From assembly GCF_027257155.1 (NCBI RefSeq), contig NZ_JAPWDU010000005.1, forward strand, positions 248,001 to 312,000: 64,000 bases of DNA, written 5' to 3'. Under the pieces are notes generated by a model. That model was not told where the DNA came from and did no database searches. It saw only the letters and a program-made list of their open reading frames with translations. The translations under genes and the position numbers were made by a program. Below are positions 9,133-19,300 of the stretch, piece after piece. This DNA is from Cerasicoccus sp. TK19100 (GTDB lineage: Bacteria; Verrucomicrobiota; Verrucomicrobiia; Opitutales; Cerasicoccaceae). Position 1 is the stretch's first letter, and every line of letters begins with the position of its first letter.

Positions 9133-10695
9133 TTAGATGGGTTCCAGACGGATTAGCCGGATGCCTTGGCTGGGGCAGTTGACTTCTATTTTCTCAGTTC
9201 CGGGCGGTAGCACTTCTCGCGACAAGCGAGTGAACCTATGTTCGGTATCTACGGCATAGATTTCCAGGTTCAGGGGCTCTTTTCCCGAATGGTTTTGCAG
9301 TTGGATGTAAAGGTCCACGGCTTTGGGCCCCACATTGCTGATTAGAATCTGTGCGGTTTCACCGTCTTCCGAAACGCCGGATTCCGCGAAAAGATTGTTA
9401 GCTTCGCCATTGATCGAGCATGTGATCCGGTTCGGTGTCTTGAGCAGTTCATTGAAAGCTTTGAAGGCAAAATAGGTGGTATTGGGGGTCCCAGCCGGGC
9501 TGAATAAGCCCCAGCGGGACATGTCCCCGGTATAATAATGTGCCGCATCGACCGGCTGATCCTGCAGTGTCATTAGTGTCGCTGCGATAAAGGCGGCTCC
9601 CGGCGCTCCGTTGAGGTCTTCGAACAAAGATTTTGCATAGCCAGGCTCCGAGCGGAGGCGTTTCCAGTCGCCATTAAAATAGTGCCATTCGTTTAAATCG
9701 GTCGTTGTCTCAGTGAAACCCTGTTCGTCGAGTATTTCGCGCATGTCTCGTGCCGATTCGGCAACGGCGTTTGGATTGCTGGTGTAGAGGTGCCAGGACA
9801 TAAAGTCTAGGGGAGCCTCTTGTTCGCGGCAGGCTGCTAGAAAGTCTTTCAGGAACGACTTGTTCTTGGCCAGAGCCGGCCCACCGACCTTGAGCCCGGG
9901 ATCATGCTGTTTGATGGCTTTCGCTGTGACCGCATACAGTTTATAGTATTCCTCCGGGGTGCCTGTCCAGGTCGCTGAGCTGAGATCCGGCTCATTCCAT
10001 ATTTCCCAGTGCTGGATGTCGTGGTGGAAGCCGTTCGCCCAGCCTTCGTTGTAATGGCGGATGATATTCACGCACACTCGCGCCCATCTATCGTAATCCT
10101 CGGGAGGGTGGACGTTATATTTGCGGGGTGAATGTTCAATGCTGGTGCCCAGCCGGAATACGACTTTGGCTCCGGCGTCGAGAACGCCCTGAATATAATC
10201 ATCGGTCCGCTCGAAGTTGTAGTTGAGCGGATCGTCGGGGTCAGCATGGGCAAGTGGGAAAATCGTGGGAATATCCACCGCATAGGAACCGGAATGCGGC
10301 ACATCGTGCAGGCGGCAGGAGGGGATGCCCGCTTCGATGAAGAACTGCGTCAGATCCGGGCCTCCGTAAGTGTTGACCGGGCCGTTGTTTACACCGTGCA
10401 ATGCGCGGAATTGTCCTGCCGGTTTTGAGAAGTCCACCACCAGCTCGAGGGATCTCGCTGTATCTGTTTCGCTTAGTACATCGGGGACCCTTCCTTTCAA
10501 GGGAGCGGCGAAGATGAATAGAGCCAAGAAAACGATACTCAAGGCACAATGCTTCGCAAGTCCGTGGTAATCTGCCGACTTCTTGCGGGTGGCACAGATA
10601 GGATGCTGATGCTGCCTGCTAATCTGGAGGGTACTCGCGATTTTGAATTTTGAGACTGTTTTAATCGCCAATGGGGCTTGACTTTTATTCGTCAT
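9133..10695 (-). CDS. GH39-family glycoside hydrolase (beta-xylosidase-like), secreted
   Basis: A clan-A TIM-barrel glycosidase of 520 residues. The N-terminus has a long lead and a hydrophobic segment at about 49-64 (CALSIVFLALFIFAAPL), consistent with secretion. RALHGVNNGP (about 97-105) is the usual start of the GH39 barrel. HWEIWNEPD places the likely acid/base at E235, and TTDLNEWH places the likely nucleophile at E336. The C-terminal 120 residues form a beta-rich domain as in family members. GH39 includes beta-xylosidases and alpha-L-iduronidases, so a uronate- or xylose-containing substrate is plausible. The gene is divergent from the alginate-lyase-family gene at 10843, with a 7-base perfect inverted repeat between them. 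Confidence 0.85.
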   Translation of the reverse strand: MTNKSQAPLAIKTVSKFKIASTLQISRQHQHPICATRKKSADYHGLAKHCALSIVFLALFIFAAPLKGRVPDVLSETDTARSLELVVDFSKPAGQFRALHGVNNGPVNTYGGPDLTQFFIEAGIPSCRLHDVPHSGSYAVDIPTIFPLAHADPDDPLNYNFERTDDYIQGVLDAGAKVVFRLGTSIEHSPRKYNVHPPEDYDRWARVCVNIIRHYNEGWANGFHHDIQHWEIWNEPDLSSATWTGTPEEYYKLYAVTAKAIKQHDPGLKVGGPALAKNKSFLKDFLAACREQEAPLDFMSWHLYTSNPNAVAESARDMREILDEQGFTETTTDLNEWHYFNGDWKRLRSEPGYAKSLFEDLNGAPGAAFIAATLMTLQDQPVDAAHYYTGDMSRWGLFSPAGTPNTTYFAFKAFNELLKTPNRITCSINGEANNLFAESGVSEDGETAQILISNVGPKAVDLYIQLQNHSGKEPLNLEIYAVDTEHRFTRLSREVLPPGTEKIEVNCPSQGIRLIRLEPI

Positions 10696-10696
10696 A

Positions 10697-10721
10697 TAGT
10701 AACAGAATTAACTCGTTACTA
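10697..10721. promoter_or_regulatory. Operator-like inverted repeat, TAGTAAC-N11-GTTACTA
   Basis: Two perfect 7-base arms separated by 11 bases lie immediately next to the start of the GH39-like gene (start at 10695) and about 120 bases upstream of the divergent lyase-family gene. The spacing is one base longer than at the other sites. It probably binds the same regulator and could control both genes. Confidence 0.6.
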
Positions 10722-10842
10722 AAAACGTCAAGCTCCAACACCTATTTGTGGGGTGGTGCGTTGCAATCGAGTTCAGTTTTACGCCAGGCGAGAGGGCTTG
10801 CCTACCCTTAGCGTTCCATTGCACCGACTTAAAAATTACTTT

Positions 10843-11979
10843 ATGAATAACAAATCCCAGACACACTTCAGTTTCCCTCTTGTTCATACCAGACCTCTTA
10901 CGGTCCTTGTCTTCATGCTTTTAGGCTTATGCAGTATGATGTCCGCATATGGCGAGAGGCTCGGCGAGAAGGGGATATTCCTGACGGATCAGCGTATTGA
11001 TAAAATCCGGGATAATATTTACGGGCAGGTTTATCCGACGTATGAGGCGTTCCTGCAATTGAAAGAAGACGCGAATGCCGCCATGGAGGGGGAACCAAAT
11101 CCGCCGACCGTATGGTACGTTCCCGGATACTATAAGGATGCCGATGGGCACCAGGCGGCAAAGCTTGCCCTTCATGACGACGCCAACTCCGTATATGCCT
11201 TGGCGTTGATGTATAAGCTGTCAGGAAGGGACGAGTACGGCCTTGCAGCCGCCCGTTACATTGATGCCTGGGTAGAGACTGTTGAAAAGACCGAAACGAA
11301 GGATGACTCGATGCTTAGCTTTAGCTATCACTTCCCGCCTTTCATCTTTGCGGCCGATATGATTCGCGACGATACAACCATTTGGCCGATAACCAAGCAG
11401 CGGGCCTTCAGTGATTTTCTCCGCAATAAAGCAATCCCCCTCAACACGATGAAGACGCCCAATAACTGGGGGAATTGGGGAGCGGTTTTGGTGATGTCCG
11501 GAGCGGTGTATTTGGACGATCGGGTGATGTTTGATAAGGTCGTCGAGCGGTGGAAGGCACTGACGCGCGATCAGGTTGCGGATGACGGTCATTTGCGGCA
11601 TGAGGTGAATCGTCACGTCCGGGGCGACCGTGGAATTTGGTATTCCCACTTCAGCTTGTTCCCTCAGACGATCACTGCGGAGATCGCGCGACTACAAGGT
11701 GTGGATCTTTATAATTGGAAATCAGAAGAGGGCCGGAGTCTGGAGCTGGCATACGAAACGCTTGTGCCCTGGACAGTGGATCCTTCAACGTTTCCTTACT
11801 ACAAGGGCAAGCCCTCGGGACAAAAATTGACGGATTACATCAGTTACTGGGAAATCCTTAACATGCATTGGCCTCAGCGAAAAGCACAGGGGATGATTGA
11901 AAAGATGCGGCCACTCACCGCGGATCATTCAGCGCCGTATCTAACCCTCACGCACGGATCTCTGTCTCCCTCGCTTTGA
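10843..11979 (+). CDS. Alginate-lyase-family enzyme (PF05426-like; PL38/PL5 type candidate), secreted
   Basis: The start at 10843 gives a 378-residue protein with a signal peptide (LTVLVFMLLGLCSMMSAYG); an in-frame GTG/ATG further upstream would add 30 residues with no signal character. The mature protein is alpha-helical, as expected for an (alpha/alpha) toroid lyase. Conserved-looking motifs are NNWGNWG (207-213), LRHEVNR (251-257) and GIWYSHFSL (264-272), which place Asn, His, Arg and Tyr where such lyases use them; I cannot name the catalytic residues for certain. Lyases of this fold cleave uronate polymers such as alginate or glucuronan by beta-elimination. The protein is closely similar along its whole length to the N-terminal 365 residues of the fusion protein at 16383-20624. 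Confidence 0.78.
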   Translation: MNNKSQTHFSFPLVHTRPLTVLVFMLLGLCSMMSAYGERLGEKGIFLTDQRIDKIRDNIYGQVYPTYEAFLQLKEDANAAMEGEPNPPTVWYVPGYYKDADGHQAAKLALHDDANSVYALALMYKLSGRDEYGLAAARYIDAWVETVEKTETKDDSMLSFSYHFPPFIFAADMIRDDTTIWPITKQRAFSDFLRNKAIPLNTMKTPNNWGNWGAVLVMSGAVYLDDRVMFDKVVERWKALTRDQVADDGHLRHEVNRHVRGDRGIWYSHFSLFPQTITAEIARLQGVDLYNWKSEEGRSLELAYETLVPWTVDPSTFPYYKGKPSGQKLTDYISYWEILNMHWPQRKAQGMIEKMRPLTADHSAPYLTLTHGSLSPSL

Positions 11980-12037
11980 TTCGGCTTCAAGCTTCTCAGC
12001 AGAATTTTCAACTAGATCTCGTTGATCTATAAAATAG

Positions 12038-12077
12038 TGCCTGGCGCGGTTGGGGGATCGCGCCAGGCATTTCTTTT
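12038..12077 (+). terminator. Rho-independent terminator after lyase gene
   Basis: An 11-base perfect stem (TGCCTGGCGCG / CGCGCCAGGCA) with a 10-base loop is followed by TTTCTTTT. It lies about 60 bases after the stop of the alginate-lyase-family gene. Confidence 0.8.
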
Positions 12078-12180
12078 ATCGAGGTAACATAAGCTTGTTC
12101 AATAGGCGTTATGCGGGCCAATTGCAGGCCGAGAAACCATTAAAGCCTAGGTTGTCGACTGGGTCACTTCAGCCACATGA

Positions 12181-12384
12181 GTCAATCAGGACCACAAGGC
12201 CTATCAGCAAGTTGACTTGAATCCCGACGAAGAGAAGGAAGACAAAATATCGATTCCTATCTCAGCCTGCAGCATGTTCAACGCAGACGGAAAGCGGATT
12301 TTCGAAGCTGATGAATTCGAGTTGAAGCGGGGCTTCAGCATTCGCGATTCAGACTTATTGAAGCAAGGGTTTTACGTCATTTGA
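12181..12384 (+). pseudogene. Short coding relic without a start
   Basis: A stretch of 67 codons is open from a TGA at 12178-12180 to the TGA at 12382-12384 and has the look of real coding sequence (it reads ...EEKEDKISIPISACSMFN, then DGKRIFEADEFELKRG). It has no start codon or ribosome-binding site. The DGKRIF segment recalls phage tail-assembly-chaperone-like proteins, but this is weak. It is most likely the tail of a decayed gene. Confidence 0.3.
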
Positions 12385-12403
12385 CCACTAGGAGATGCTG
12401 CGA

Positions 12404-13951
12404 TTAATTAAAAATTATTTCGTGGTTTCCGGCCTTTAGGTCGAAGGTCTGTTCTCTGTCCGATGCCTTGACCGCCAAGGTCAGTTGGTCGGTGCAGCAG
12501 ACCGTCAGTTTGCGACGGTCAGAATTGTCTGCGGCCTCGCACATCACGGATACGTTGCTCGATCCGACTGGAAGTTCGTCGATACCGTGACGGTCCTCGC
12601 GGTTCAGGTGCCAGGTCAGCGTTCGCCGCACTCCATCCGCACGGAGTCCTAATACATTTTCGATAAGCAGTGCAATCGGCCCGCAACCCGTCCATCCGAC
12701 AAAATCAGGACAACAGATCTTCCCTTTTTTCTCGGTTGTTCCGGGGGCGTGGGCATCCGGTGCATACATTTCCCATAGCGTCCCGGTTTCCTGAAAGACC
12801 GTAGATAGCGTCTCCAAATACCGGATCGAACATTCGCGTGCAAACGACTCGTGACCGCAGGCTTCCAGCCCTTTTATGACCATGTAGTTCGTGGGTGCCC
12901 ATACGCCGCCGCGCCAATAATTTCCGGTTGGATCGTAATAGGGTTGGTCGGCTGCGAGACTCGGAAAGATGGTGGGGCGCCAGAATTGACCCGGATCGCG
13001 CAGGTTCTTAATCAGTGCTTCCTGTTTTTCCGAATCGGCGATTCGAGCCAACAATGGCCAGAAGGCGGCGATCGTTTTCCAAGAGGTCTGCTTTCCTTCC
13101 ACATCGACGTCGTGATAGAGACCGGTCTCGGGGTTCCAGCACCATTGATTGATCTTATCAGCAATCTGTCTGGCGAGCTTCCGAAAGTTTTTTGCTTGCT
13201 CGTCTCGGTCGAGCTCATCGCACATCGCGGCGAGTTCGTTGTATTGGATCACCATCTGTGCGGAAAAATCCACCCAGCCCTGTGGGTCAGTCGCTGAATG
13301 CTGATTCGGGTCACCGATGCGTCCTTCGTCCCGTGGAGTGTTATCGTAGCCACAGCCTTGGCCGTTGTTCCAATACAGTCCGTGGACGTCGCTTTTCCGG
13401 TGCGCCTCGATCCACTCCGCGTATTTTTCCAATACCGGGATTACCATTTCAAAGCGGGATTTGTCCCCGGTCAGTTTGAATGACTCCACCTCGGCCCACG
13501 CAAAGAGCGGCGGGTTGATTGCCCGGGCGAAGTTTTCTCCGCCTCCCCACCAGTGATCACTGCCGTCGTCTTCGCGGATTACTCGCCAGATCAGCCCGTC
13601 GTCGTGTTGGCGGCAATAAAAGTTATCCATCGATTGGATGGCCGGAAAGACCGAGTGTCCGTACCGCGCAAACATCACCATGAAAATGGTGTCCCATTGA
13701 TACAGGCATTCATCGACCCCATCGACGGACAGTCCTTCGTCGATCCAGTTCGATACGAAGGGTGAGCAAGGCTTCGGTTTCTTTAGCCGGGTAAAGGCGA
13801 TCTCCCAGGCTTTCCAATACATCGCCACCCACTCTGGATTTCCCTCCAGGGTGGGCGACGGTAGCCGGTGGCGCTCCTCGGAGAATTTGGGCAGTTCCTC
13901 AGGCTGATAGTGCTTCTTTGAAAAATAACGTCCACGTGATTGATTATTCAT
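12404..13951 (-). CDS. GH63/MGH1-like glycoside hydrolase, cytoplasmic
   Basis: A 515-residue (alpha/alpha)6-barrel glycosidase without a signal peptide, so it should act on imported oligosaccharides. Family-like motifs are DECLYQWDTIFM (80-91), GCGYDNTPR with the probable general acid D203, YWRGGVWAPTNYMV (345-358), and TLWEMYAP with the probable base E394. This is the pattern of the mannosylglycerate-hydrolase/GH63-type domain (PF22422-like), whose members remove alpha-linked glucose or mannose from small glycosides. The substrate here is not evident. It is divergent from the GH31 gene, with a perfect 8-base inverted repeat in the shared upstream region. Confidence 0.8.
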   Translation of the reverse strand: MNNQSRGRYFSKKHYQPEELPKFSEERHRLPSPTLEGNPEWVAMYWKAWEIAFTRLKKPKPCSPFVSNWIDEGLSVDGVDECLYQWDTIFMVMFARYGHSVFPAIQSMDNFYCRQHDDGLIWRVIREDDGSDHWWGGGENFARAINPPLFAWAEVESFKLTGDKSRFEMVIPVLEKYAEWIEAHRKSDVHGLYWNNGQGCGYDNTPRDEGRIGDPNQHSATDPQGWVDFSAQMVIQYNELAAMCDELDRDEQAKNFRKLARQIADKINQWCWNPETGLYHDVDVEGKQTSWKTIAAFWPLLARIADSEKQEALIKNLRDPGQFWRPTIFPSLAADQPYYDPTGNYWRGGVWAPTNYMVIKGLEACGHESFARECSIRYLETLSTVFQETGTLWEMYAPDAHAPGTTEKKGKICCPDFVGWTGCGPIALLIENVLGLRADGVRRTLTWHLNREDRHGIDELPVGSSNVSVMCEAADNSDRRKLTVCCTDQLTLAVKASDREQTFDLKAGNHEIIFN

Positions 13952-14068
13952 GCTGAATTTCTTGACGCCGATAACTCTTAGTTCGGAGGCAACCCTCTCG
14001 TGCTTCGTGCTCTGGTAGGTTTAAAAGGCTAGTTTTGAATCTTTGAGTGGGCACCGGTGAAAATCAAC

Positions 14069-14094
14069 AATGAAACGATTTTACTTGTTTCATT
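14069..14094. promoter_or_regulatory. Operator-like inverted repeat, AATGAAAC-N10-GTTTCATT
   Basis: Perfect 8-base arms with a 10-base spacer lie between the divergent GH63-like and GH31 genes. It covers the first in-frame ATG of the GH31 frame (14070), which supports a downstream start for that gene. The spacing matches the other sites of this family. Confidence 0.65.
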
Positions 14095-14180
14095 ATTGTT
14101 TCGTAGTAGCCATGTATCCTATGTCTTCCATTTCACTGCATTCTTTTTACCGGCCTTTGAGTTTCGTAAAAAAGCAACTC

Positions 14181-16316
14181 ATGAGAACAAGGATGGGGTA
14201 TGTGATCCCGTTTGCCATTCTCGTGACCGCGTCGTCTTCTTTTGCTGAGCCTGCGGCACAAATCTTCCGCGTCGGTGAGGGCATTACCTGCTTCGTTCCG
14301 AAGGGATATGATCCCCAAAAGACCCCTTCGCTCATTCTGGAGAAGCCGGTGGAACCGCAGGGTGAAATGGCGAGTCCCTCCTCTCTCCAGCCAGAATTTA
14401 CGTTGGTCAATGGTAAGGCTGGTGCGACGATCGCCCTTTCCGGGAACGTTGATCTATATGGCGGCGGCGAGGTCATGGGGCCGTTGCGCCGGAATGGTAA
14501 AACGATCGAGTTATGGAACACCGACAACTACAAATACAAGCTTTTTGACCAGAAGCGCCTCTACCAGTCCCACCCTTGGGTGTTGGGTGTGAATCCTGAT
14601 GGCACTGCTTTCGGAGTGATTTTCGATTCGACCTGGCGAGCGACACTGGCCACCGAAGACGAGCAAATTTCGTTTCAGACTCAAGGAGCTCCGTTCCGGG
14701 TATTTTTGATCGAGCGGGATTCACCGCAGAGCGTTCTGGCAGGCCTCGCTGAGCTGACGGGACGGATGGACTTGCCGCCGGTCTGGACACTGGGTTATCA
14801 GCAAAGCCGTTGGTCCTATAAAACCGCCGAGGTTGTTCGGGAGATTGCCACCGAATTTCGAGACCGCCAGATCCCGTGTGATGTCATCTGGATGGACATC
14901 GATTATATGGATGGATACCGTGTGTTCACGTTTGATAAGAATGCGTTTCCGGATCCGGAGGGACTCAACGACTATCTCCACGACAATGGCTTTCGCTCTG
15001 TCTGGATGATCGATCCGGGTGTGAAGTTGGAGGAGGGGTACGAGGTTTACGACTCTGGGACCGCGAAAGACCTTTGGATCAAAACCGCCGACGGAAAAGC
15101 GTATGAGGGGCCGGTGTGGCCTGGTCTCTGTGTTTTTCCTGACTATACAATGCCGGAGACCCGCGAGTGGTGGTCCAAGCTTTACGATGGGTTTGTGACG
15201 CTCGGAATGGATGGTGTCTGGAACGACATGAACGAACCGGCTGTCTTTAATGACCACAAGACGATGCCATCGACGAATTGGCACCGTGGTGGTGGTGATC
15301 TTCCTGCGGGCCCGCACCTTCTTTATCATAACGCCTATGGAATGCTGATGGTCAAGGCGACGCGCGAAGGCATTATGGCCGTCCGTCCGGACCGTCGACC
15401 TTTTATTCTGAGTCGCGCAAATCTCCTCGGTGGTCACCGTTATGCCGCAGCCTGGACCGGAGATAACGCTTCGACGGAGGAACACATGAAACTGGCAGTG
15501 CCGATGAGCCTCACCCTTGGGCTGTCGGGCCAGCCGTTCAGTGGTCCGGATCTGGGCGGATTCGGCGGAAACTGCACGCCGGAGCTTTTCTCCGAGTGGA
15601 TCGCTTCCGGGATATTTTTCCCGTTTGCACGCGGTCATGCAGAGCGCGGAACGCCTCAGAAAGAGCCATGGGCCTTCGGACCTGAAACAGAAAACACGTC
15701 TAGAATTGCGATTGAACGACGCTACCGTCTGCTTCCCTACATTTACACCGCTTTCCAGCGTGCGTCGGTCGAGGGGCTTCCGGTGATGCAACCTGTCTTT
15801 TTCGCGGACATTCAGGACGTTGATCTTCGGGCCGAGGAACAGGCATACCTCGTGGGAAGTGATTTGATGGTGATCCCGAACTGGGCGGTTGATCCTGAGT
15901 TGCCTAAAACAACTTGGCCCTCATTTTCGATCGTGCCAGCCGATCAGGAGGATCCCATCCAAGCTGATGTTCGTATTCGCCCGGGTGCCATTATTCCCAT
16001 GGGGCAGGTTGTGCAAAGCACGTCGGAGCCTTATATGGACGAGCTGACTCTGGTTGTCGCGCTGGATGATAAAGGACGTGCTTCGGGCACGCTTTATGAA
16101 GATGCTGGTGATGGCTACGAGTATCGCGAGGGGGACTTTGCGCAGCTTGAGTTCACTGCAACTCAAGAAGGAAATCGCGTGCATATCGATTATAAACGCA
16201 AGGCCGGCAAGCGGACGGTGGACGAAAATCGCCCGCTCCATGTCGAACTTATTATGAGTGACGGCGTTAAGAAGGCGAGCGGAAGACTTGGCGAAGGCCT
16301 CACGGTCGAACTCTGA
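14181..16316 (+). CDS. GH31 alpha-glycosidase, secreted
   Basis: A retaining alpha-glycosidase (alpha-glucosidase or alpha-xylosidase). The chosen start gives a signal peptide (MGYVIPFAILVTASSSFA) and a 711-residue product. The in-frame ATG at 14070 lies inside an inverted repeat and would place 37 residues before the signal. From the chosen start the beta-sandwich domain covers about 1-230, the barrel about 230-580 with GVWNDMNEP (nucleophile D349) and WTGDN (acid/base D428), then distal beta domains. HRYAAAW and GFGGNC motifs also fit GH31. Neighbouring uronate- and xylan-type enzymes make alpha-xylosidase possible, but the sequence does not decide. Confidence 0.9.
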   Translation: MRTRMGYVIPFAILVTASSSFAEPAAQIFRVGEGITCFVPKGYDPQKTPSLILEKPVEPQGEMASPSSLQPEFTLVNGKAGATIALSGNVDLYGGGEVMGPLRRNGKTIELWNTDNYKYKLFDQKRLYQSHPWVLGVNPDGTAFGVIFDSTWRATLATEDEQISFQTQGAPFRVFLIERDSPQSVLAGLAELTGRMDLPPVWTLGYQQSRWSYKTAEVVREIATEFRDRQIPCDVIWMDIDYMDGYRVFTFDKNAFPDPEGLNDYLHDNGFRSVWMIDPGVKLEEGYEVYDSGTAKDLWIKTADGKAYEGPVWPGLCVFPDYTMPETREWWSKLYDGFVTLGMDGVWNDMNEPAVFNDHKTMPSTNWHRGGGDLPAGPHLLYHNAYGMLMVKATREGIMAVRPDRRPFILSRANLLGGHRYAAAWTGDNASTEEHMKLAVPMSLTLGLSGQPFSGPDLGGFGGNCTPELFSEWIASGIFFPFARGHAERGTPQKEPWAFGPETENTSRIAIERRYRLLPYIYTAFQRASVEGLPVMQPVFFADIQDVDLRAEEQAYLVGSDLMVIPNWAVDPELPKTTWPSFSIVPADQEDPIQADVRIRPGAIIPMGQVVQSTSEPYMDELTLVVALDDKGRASGTLYEDAGDGYEYREGDFAQLEFTATQEGNRVHIDYKRKAGKRTVDENRPLHVELIMSDGVKKASGRLGEGLTVEL

Positions 16317-16382
16317 TTACAGAGGCGCTCGTCGACGCAGTTTTTGTGACTGGCGAGATGTTCCTTCTTCTCGTTTGGAGCC

Positions 16383-19300
16383 CTAGGGGGCAATGCCAAT
16401 AATCATTCGATCAAATCCCGGCGTGTTGCTACCGGCGCTTCCGATCGCGATTCTATTGGTGGCGCTCGCATTCAAAGTGCGGAATACCGTCAATTCATGC
16501 CATGTGCTCCAGTCCCCTGTCGGAGGAAAGGTCACCTGGGTGGTTGCGCCGTTTACGGTTAAATTCACCACTCGATCATCATCAAATCCATTGATATATC
16601 GGATTTTCAATCCTTTGGCGCCTCCGGAACCGCCTTCGATATTACGCCATGTCAGGGCGGCCCCGTTGGCGGGCATGCCGACTGATTGACCGTCGCTTCC
16701 CGGATTGCTCGAGCTGATGAACGCGCCACCGCTGAGAGTCGCATCCTCGCATTGGTAGACTGGAAGATCGATGGTCAGCTTGTCCATTGCCGGAGGGTTC
16801 GAGCCCGTGCTGGCCAGAATGATGGTGTTGTTGGTTCCGGCATTGAGGTGAGCATTGAGAGAGCGGTTTTCCCAATTTTGCCAACTGCCGGTCGGGAGCA
16901 GTGAGAGTGTATGGACATTCCCATTGACTGTGAGGTTGATGCTGCGCGTGTCCGGAAATCCGCTGGCATACCGTATGCACAGTGCGCGCAAACCTCCGCT
17001 GCCTCCATCCACGTCATTCAGTCTGGCCGAACCTCCCCATGCAGGCATGTTGATGTATCCACCCATGCTGCCCAAGTGTGTGCTGGACGTGGTGGACCCG
17101 CCGGAGAGGAGCGCCGCCTCCAACTGGTAGTAGGGCGGCACGTGGTCGTTGGGCAAGACCTCGGGCGCGAGGGCAAAGACCTGTTTATCATTGGTAAGCT
17201 GAGTCCAAATCTCCGCCTGGGTATCGTTGGCGGTGTTCGCAAAGGTCAAATATTTATCGGGTGAGCACAGGGGCCGTAGCTGGTATCCGCCGACGACTTT
17301 GGATAATTGCCATTGTTGAGCGACGCTTCCGTTATCGGCCCAAAGTTGAACTTTTGCTCCGTTGGAATTGGCGGCTCCGTCCACATCCAGAGCCAGGTGG
17401 GACGCATGAACGGGTTGTATCTTATAAACACTGTCGCCGAGATGGGTAAATCGCCAGAGTTGGTTCGCAGAAACGTCTGGATACTTGCCTCTCCAGGTAA
17501 TCACCGGTGTTCCATTGCTGCTTCCCCCATCGGATACGTCAATCCGCTGGCGGGTGTCGACCTGCGGTGTCATCGAATATAGTCCGTCTGGTATCGGAAG
17601 GTCGGGCCAGTATTCTCCGCTCAGTTGATCGACCAATGAAATCAGTGCGTCCTGGTCGGATTGGTTTCCTGCTGGAGAGGCATGAAAGGCGATGCCGGGC
17701 ATATCGGGGAATTTCCGTTTTAGTTCGTCCATGCGAGAACGCAGACGATTTTCCGTCCATTCGAAACCGTTCCAGCCGGCCTGGTCGGTGATGTATCCCA
17801 TTCCATAGACGACTTTTCGGATCAGCCCGCGCTGTTGGAACTCCTCCAGGTGGGCGATGCCCTCGCTCCAGTCGACTCCGTTATCCTCTTGAATGGTCAG
17901 CTCGTAGCCTTGCAGCATATTGAGGTCGATGGTTCCGCCTTCGGTCATGTCGTAGAGCTGATCCGCACCCAGATAGGAAAGCCAGTTGGCGACGAACACT
18001 TCCGGGTTGAGAGACTTGCCCGCGCGCAGACCGGTTTGGATCCAATCGTAGGCCTCTGGATCGCTGCTGTTGGCAACCCATTCGTCCATGGCTACTCCTG
18101 CCGCGACAAAGTCGAATGGGAGCTGCGAGCTCGAGCCGTCAATTCGCTCCGCGCGGGAGACCTGCGATGTCCAATAGTCGTCCTCTACACTTGGATCGAG
18201 AATGTTGGAGTCGCTGAGATTGGAGCCGGATATTCGATTGAGATAGGTGACGCCATATTGCTCAGTGATTTTGGCTGCATCCCCCGATCCTCCGCCCGTG
18301 GCGATCGTGATGTTCTGGTAGCGGGTTGGGTCGGATTCGAAATTACCGGCGTCGTACCATAGTCGATAGGGATACCCAGGACGCCAAGCGGCAACTGACG
18401 GACTGCCGAGACGGTAAAACCGCTTTCCTGAATAGGGCGCGGTGTCGATGTAGGGGGCAGAGGGCGCGACTACTTCCGGGTCGGAGGGAGTGAGGTCAAT
18501 CGGATACCAGTTTCCCGAGAGGTCGTCGGTGGTTACAAGCGTTCCACTGCCACTCCAGTCAACTACAAAACCGGATTCGAGCGGGACCGGCGGATAGATC
18601 TGGGGCGGTGCGCCCTGACTTGCTATTTTCATGAAATTTAGATAATAAGCCTTGTCTGGGTTGTTGTTGCGACTTCCGGGGGAAACGGTGAGCGTGATGG
18701 CGCCGGAAGCGCTCGGAACGACACCGTTAATACTGGCGATGCTGCTGGTGTTGTTGGCGGCGTCCAGGAGGGTGGAATGGGTGGAGGCGCCGGTCAGTTC
18801 ATATTTGGTTTCCCGGTTGTCGGTCACGCCGGCTCGGGAGGCGAAAAAGGTGAAGTCATAGGATTTGCCGGGGTCGAGATTTGAAAAAACAAAGACACCT
18901 TTTTGGTTATCGATAAATCCCCATGAGGGGACGGTGCTGCCGAGCATATAGTCGCTGGTGCTGCCGGAAGGGAAGGGTCCAGTGGTGGTGCCGTGGGAAC
19001 CGATTCCGGTCATGGCGTCTGTCATGGTCAGACCGATCCCTGTTGAGTTGCCGCCCGAATCCAACAAGTCGTTCGAATACTGGTGTGGCGTTCCGCTTCC
19101 GTTCCCGACGGCGTCTCGGGTCGACGGATCGAGTGACAATCGATTCCAGGTTTCCTTAGTGGTGGAGGAGGCATTGGCGCCGAAGTCGATCAGAATTTCG
19201 AGGTCTTTGGTGGAGGCACCACGGGTGGTAATGCGGGTGCTTGGAGTGGGTAGCGGATCTCCTGAAAAATCCGTGAGATTGGAAGAGACATCCACAACAA

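Noticed and set aside
12083-12102. GGTAAC...GTTCAA pair
   Set aside because: The spacer is 8 bases and the right arm does not match; not counted with the operator family.
14070-14180. Upstream ATG starts for the GH31 gene
   Set aside because: The first ATG lies inside a perfect inverted repeat, and the extra residues do not look like a signal peptide; the start at 14181 fits better.
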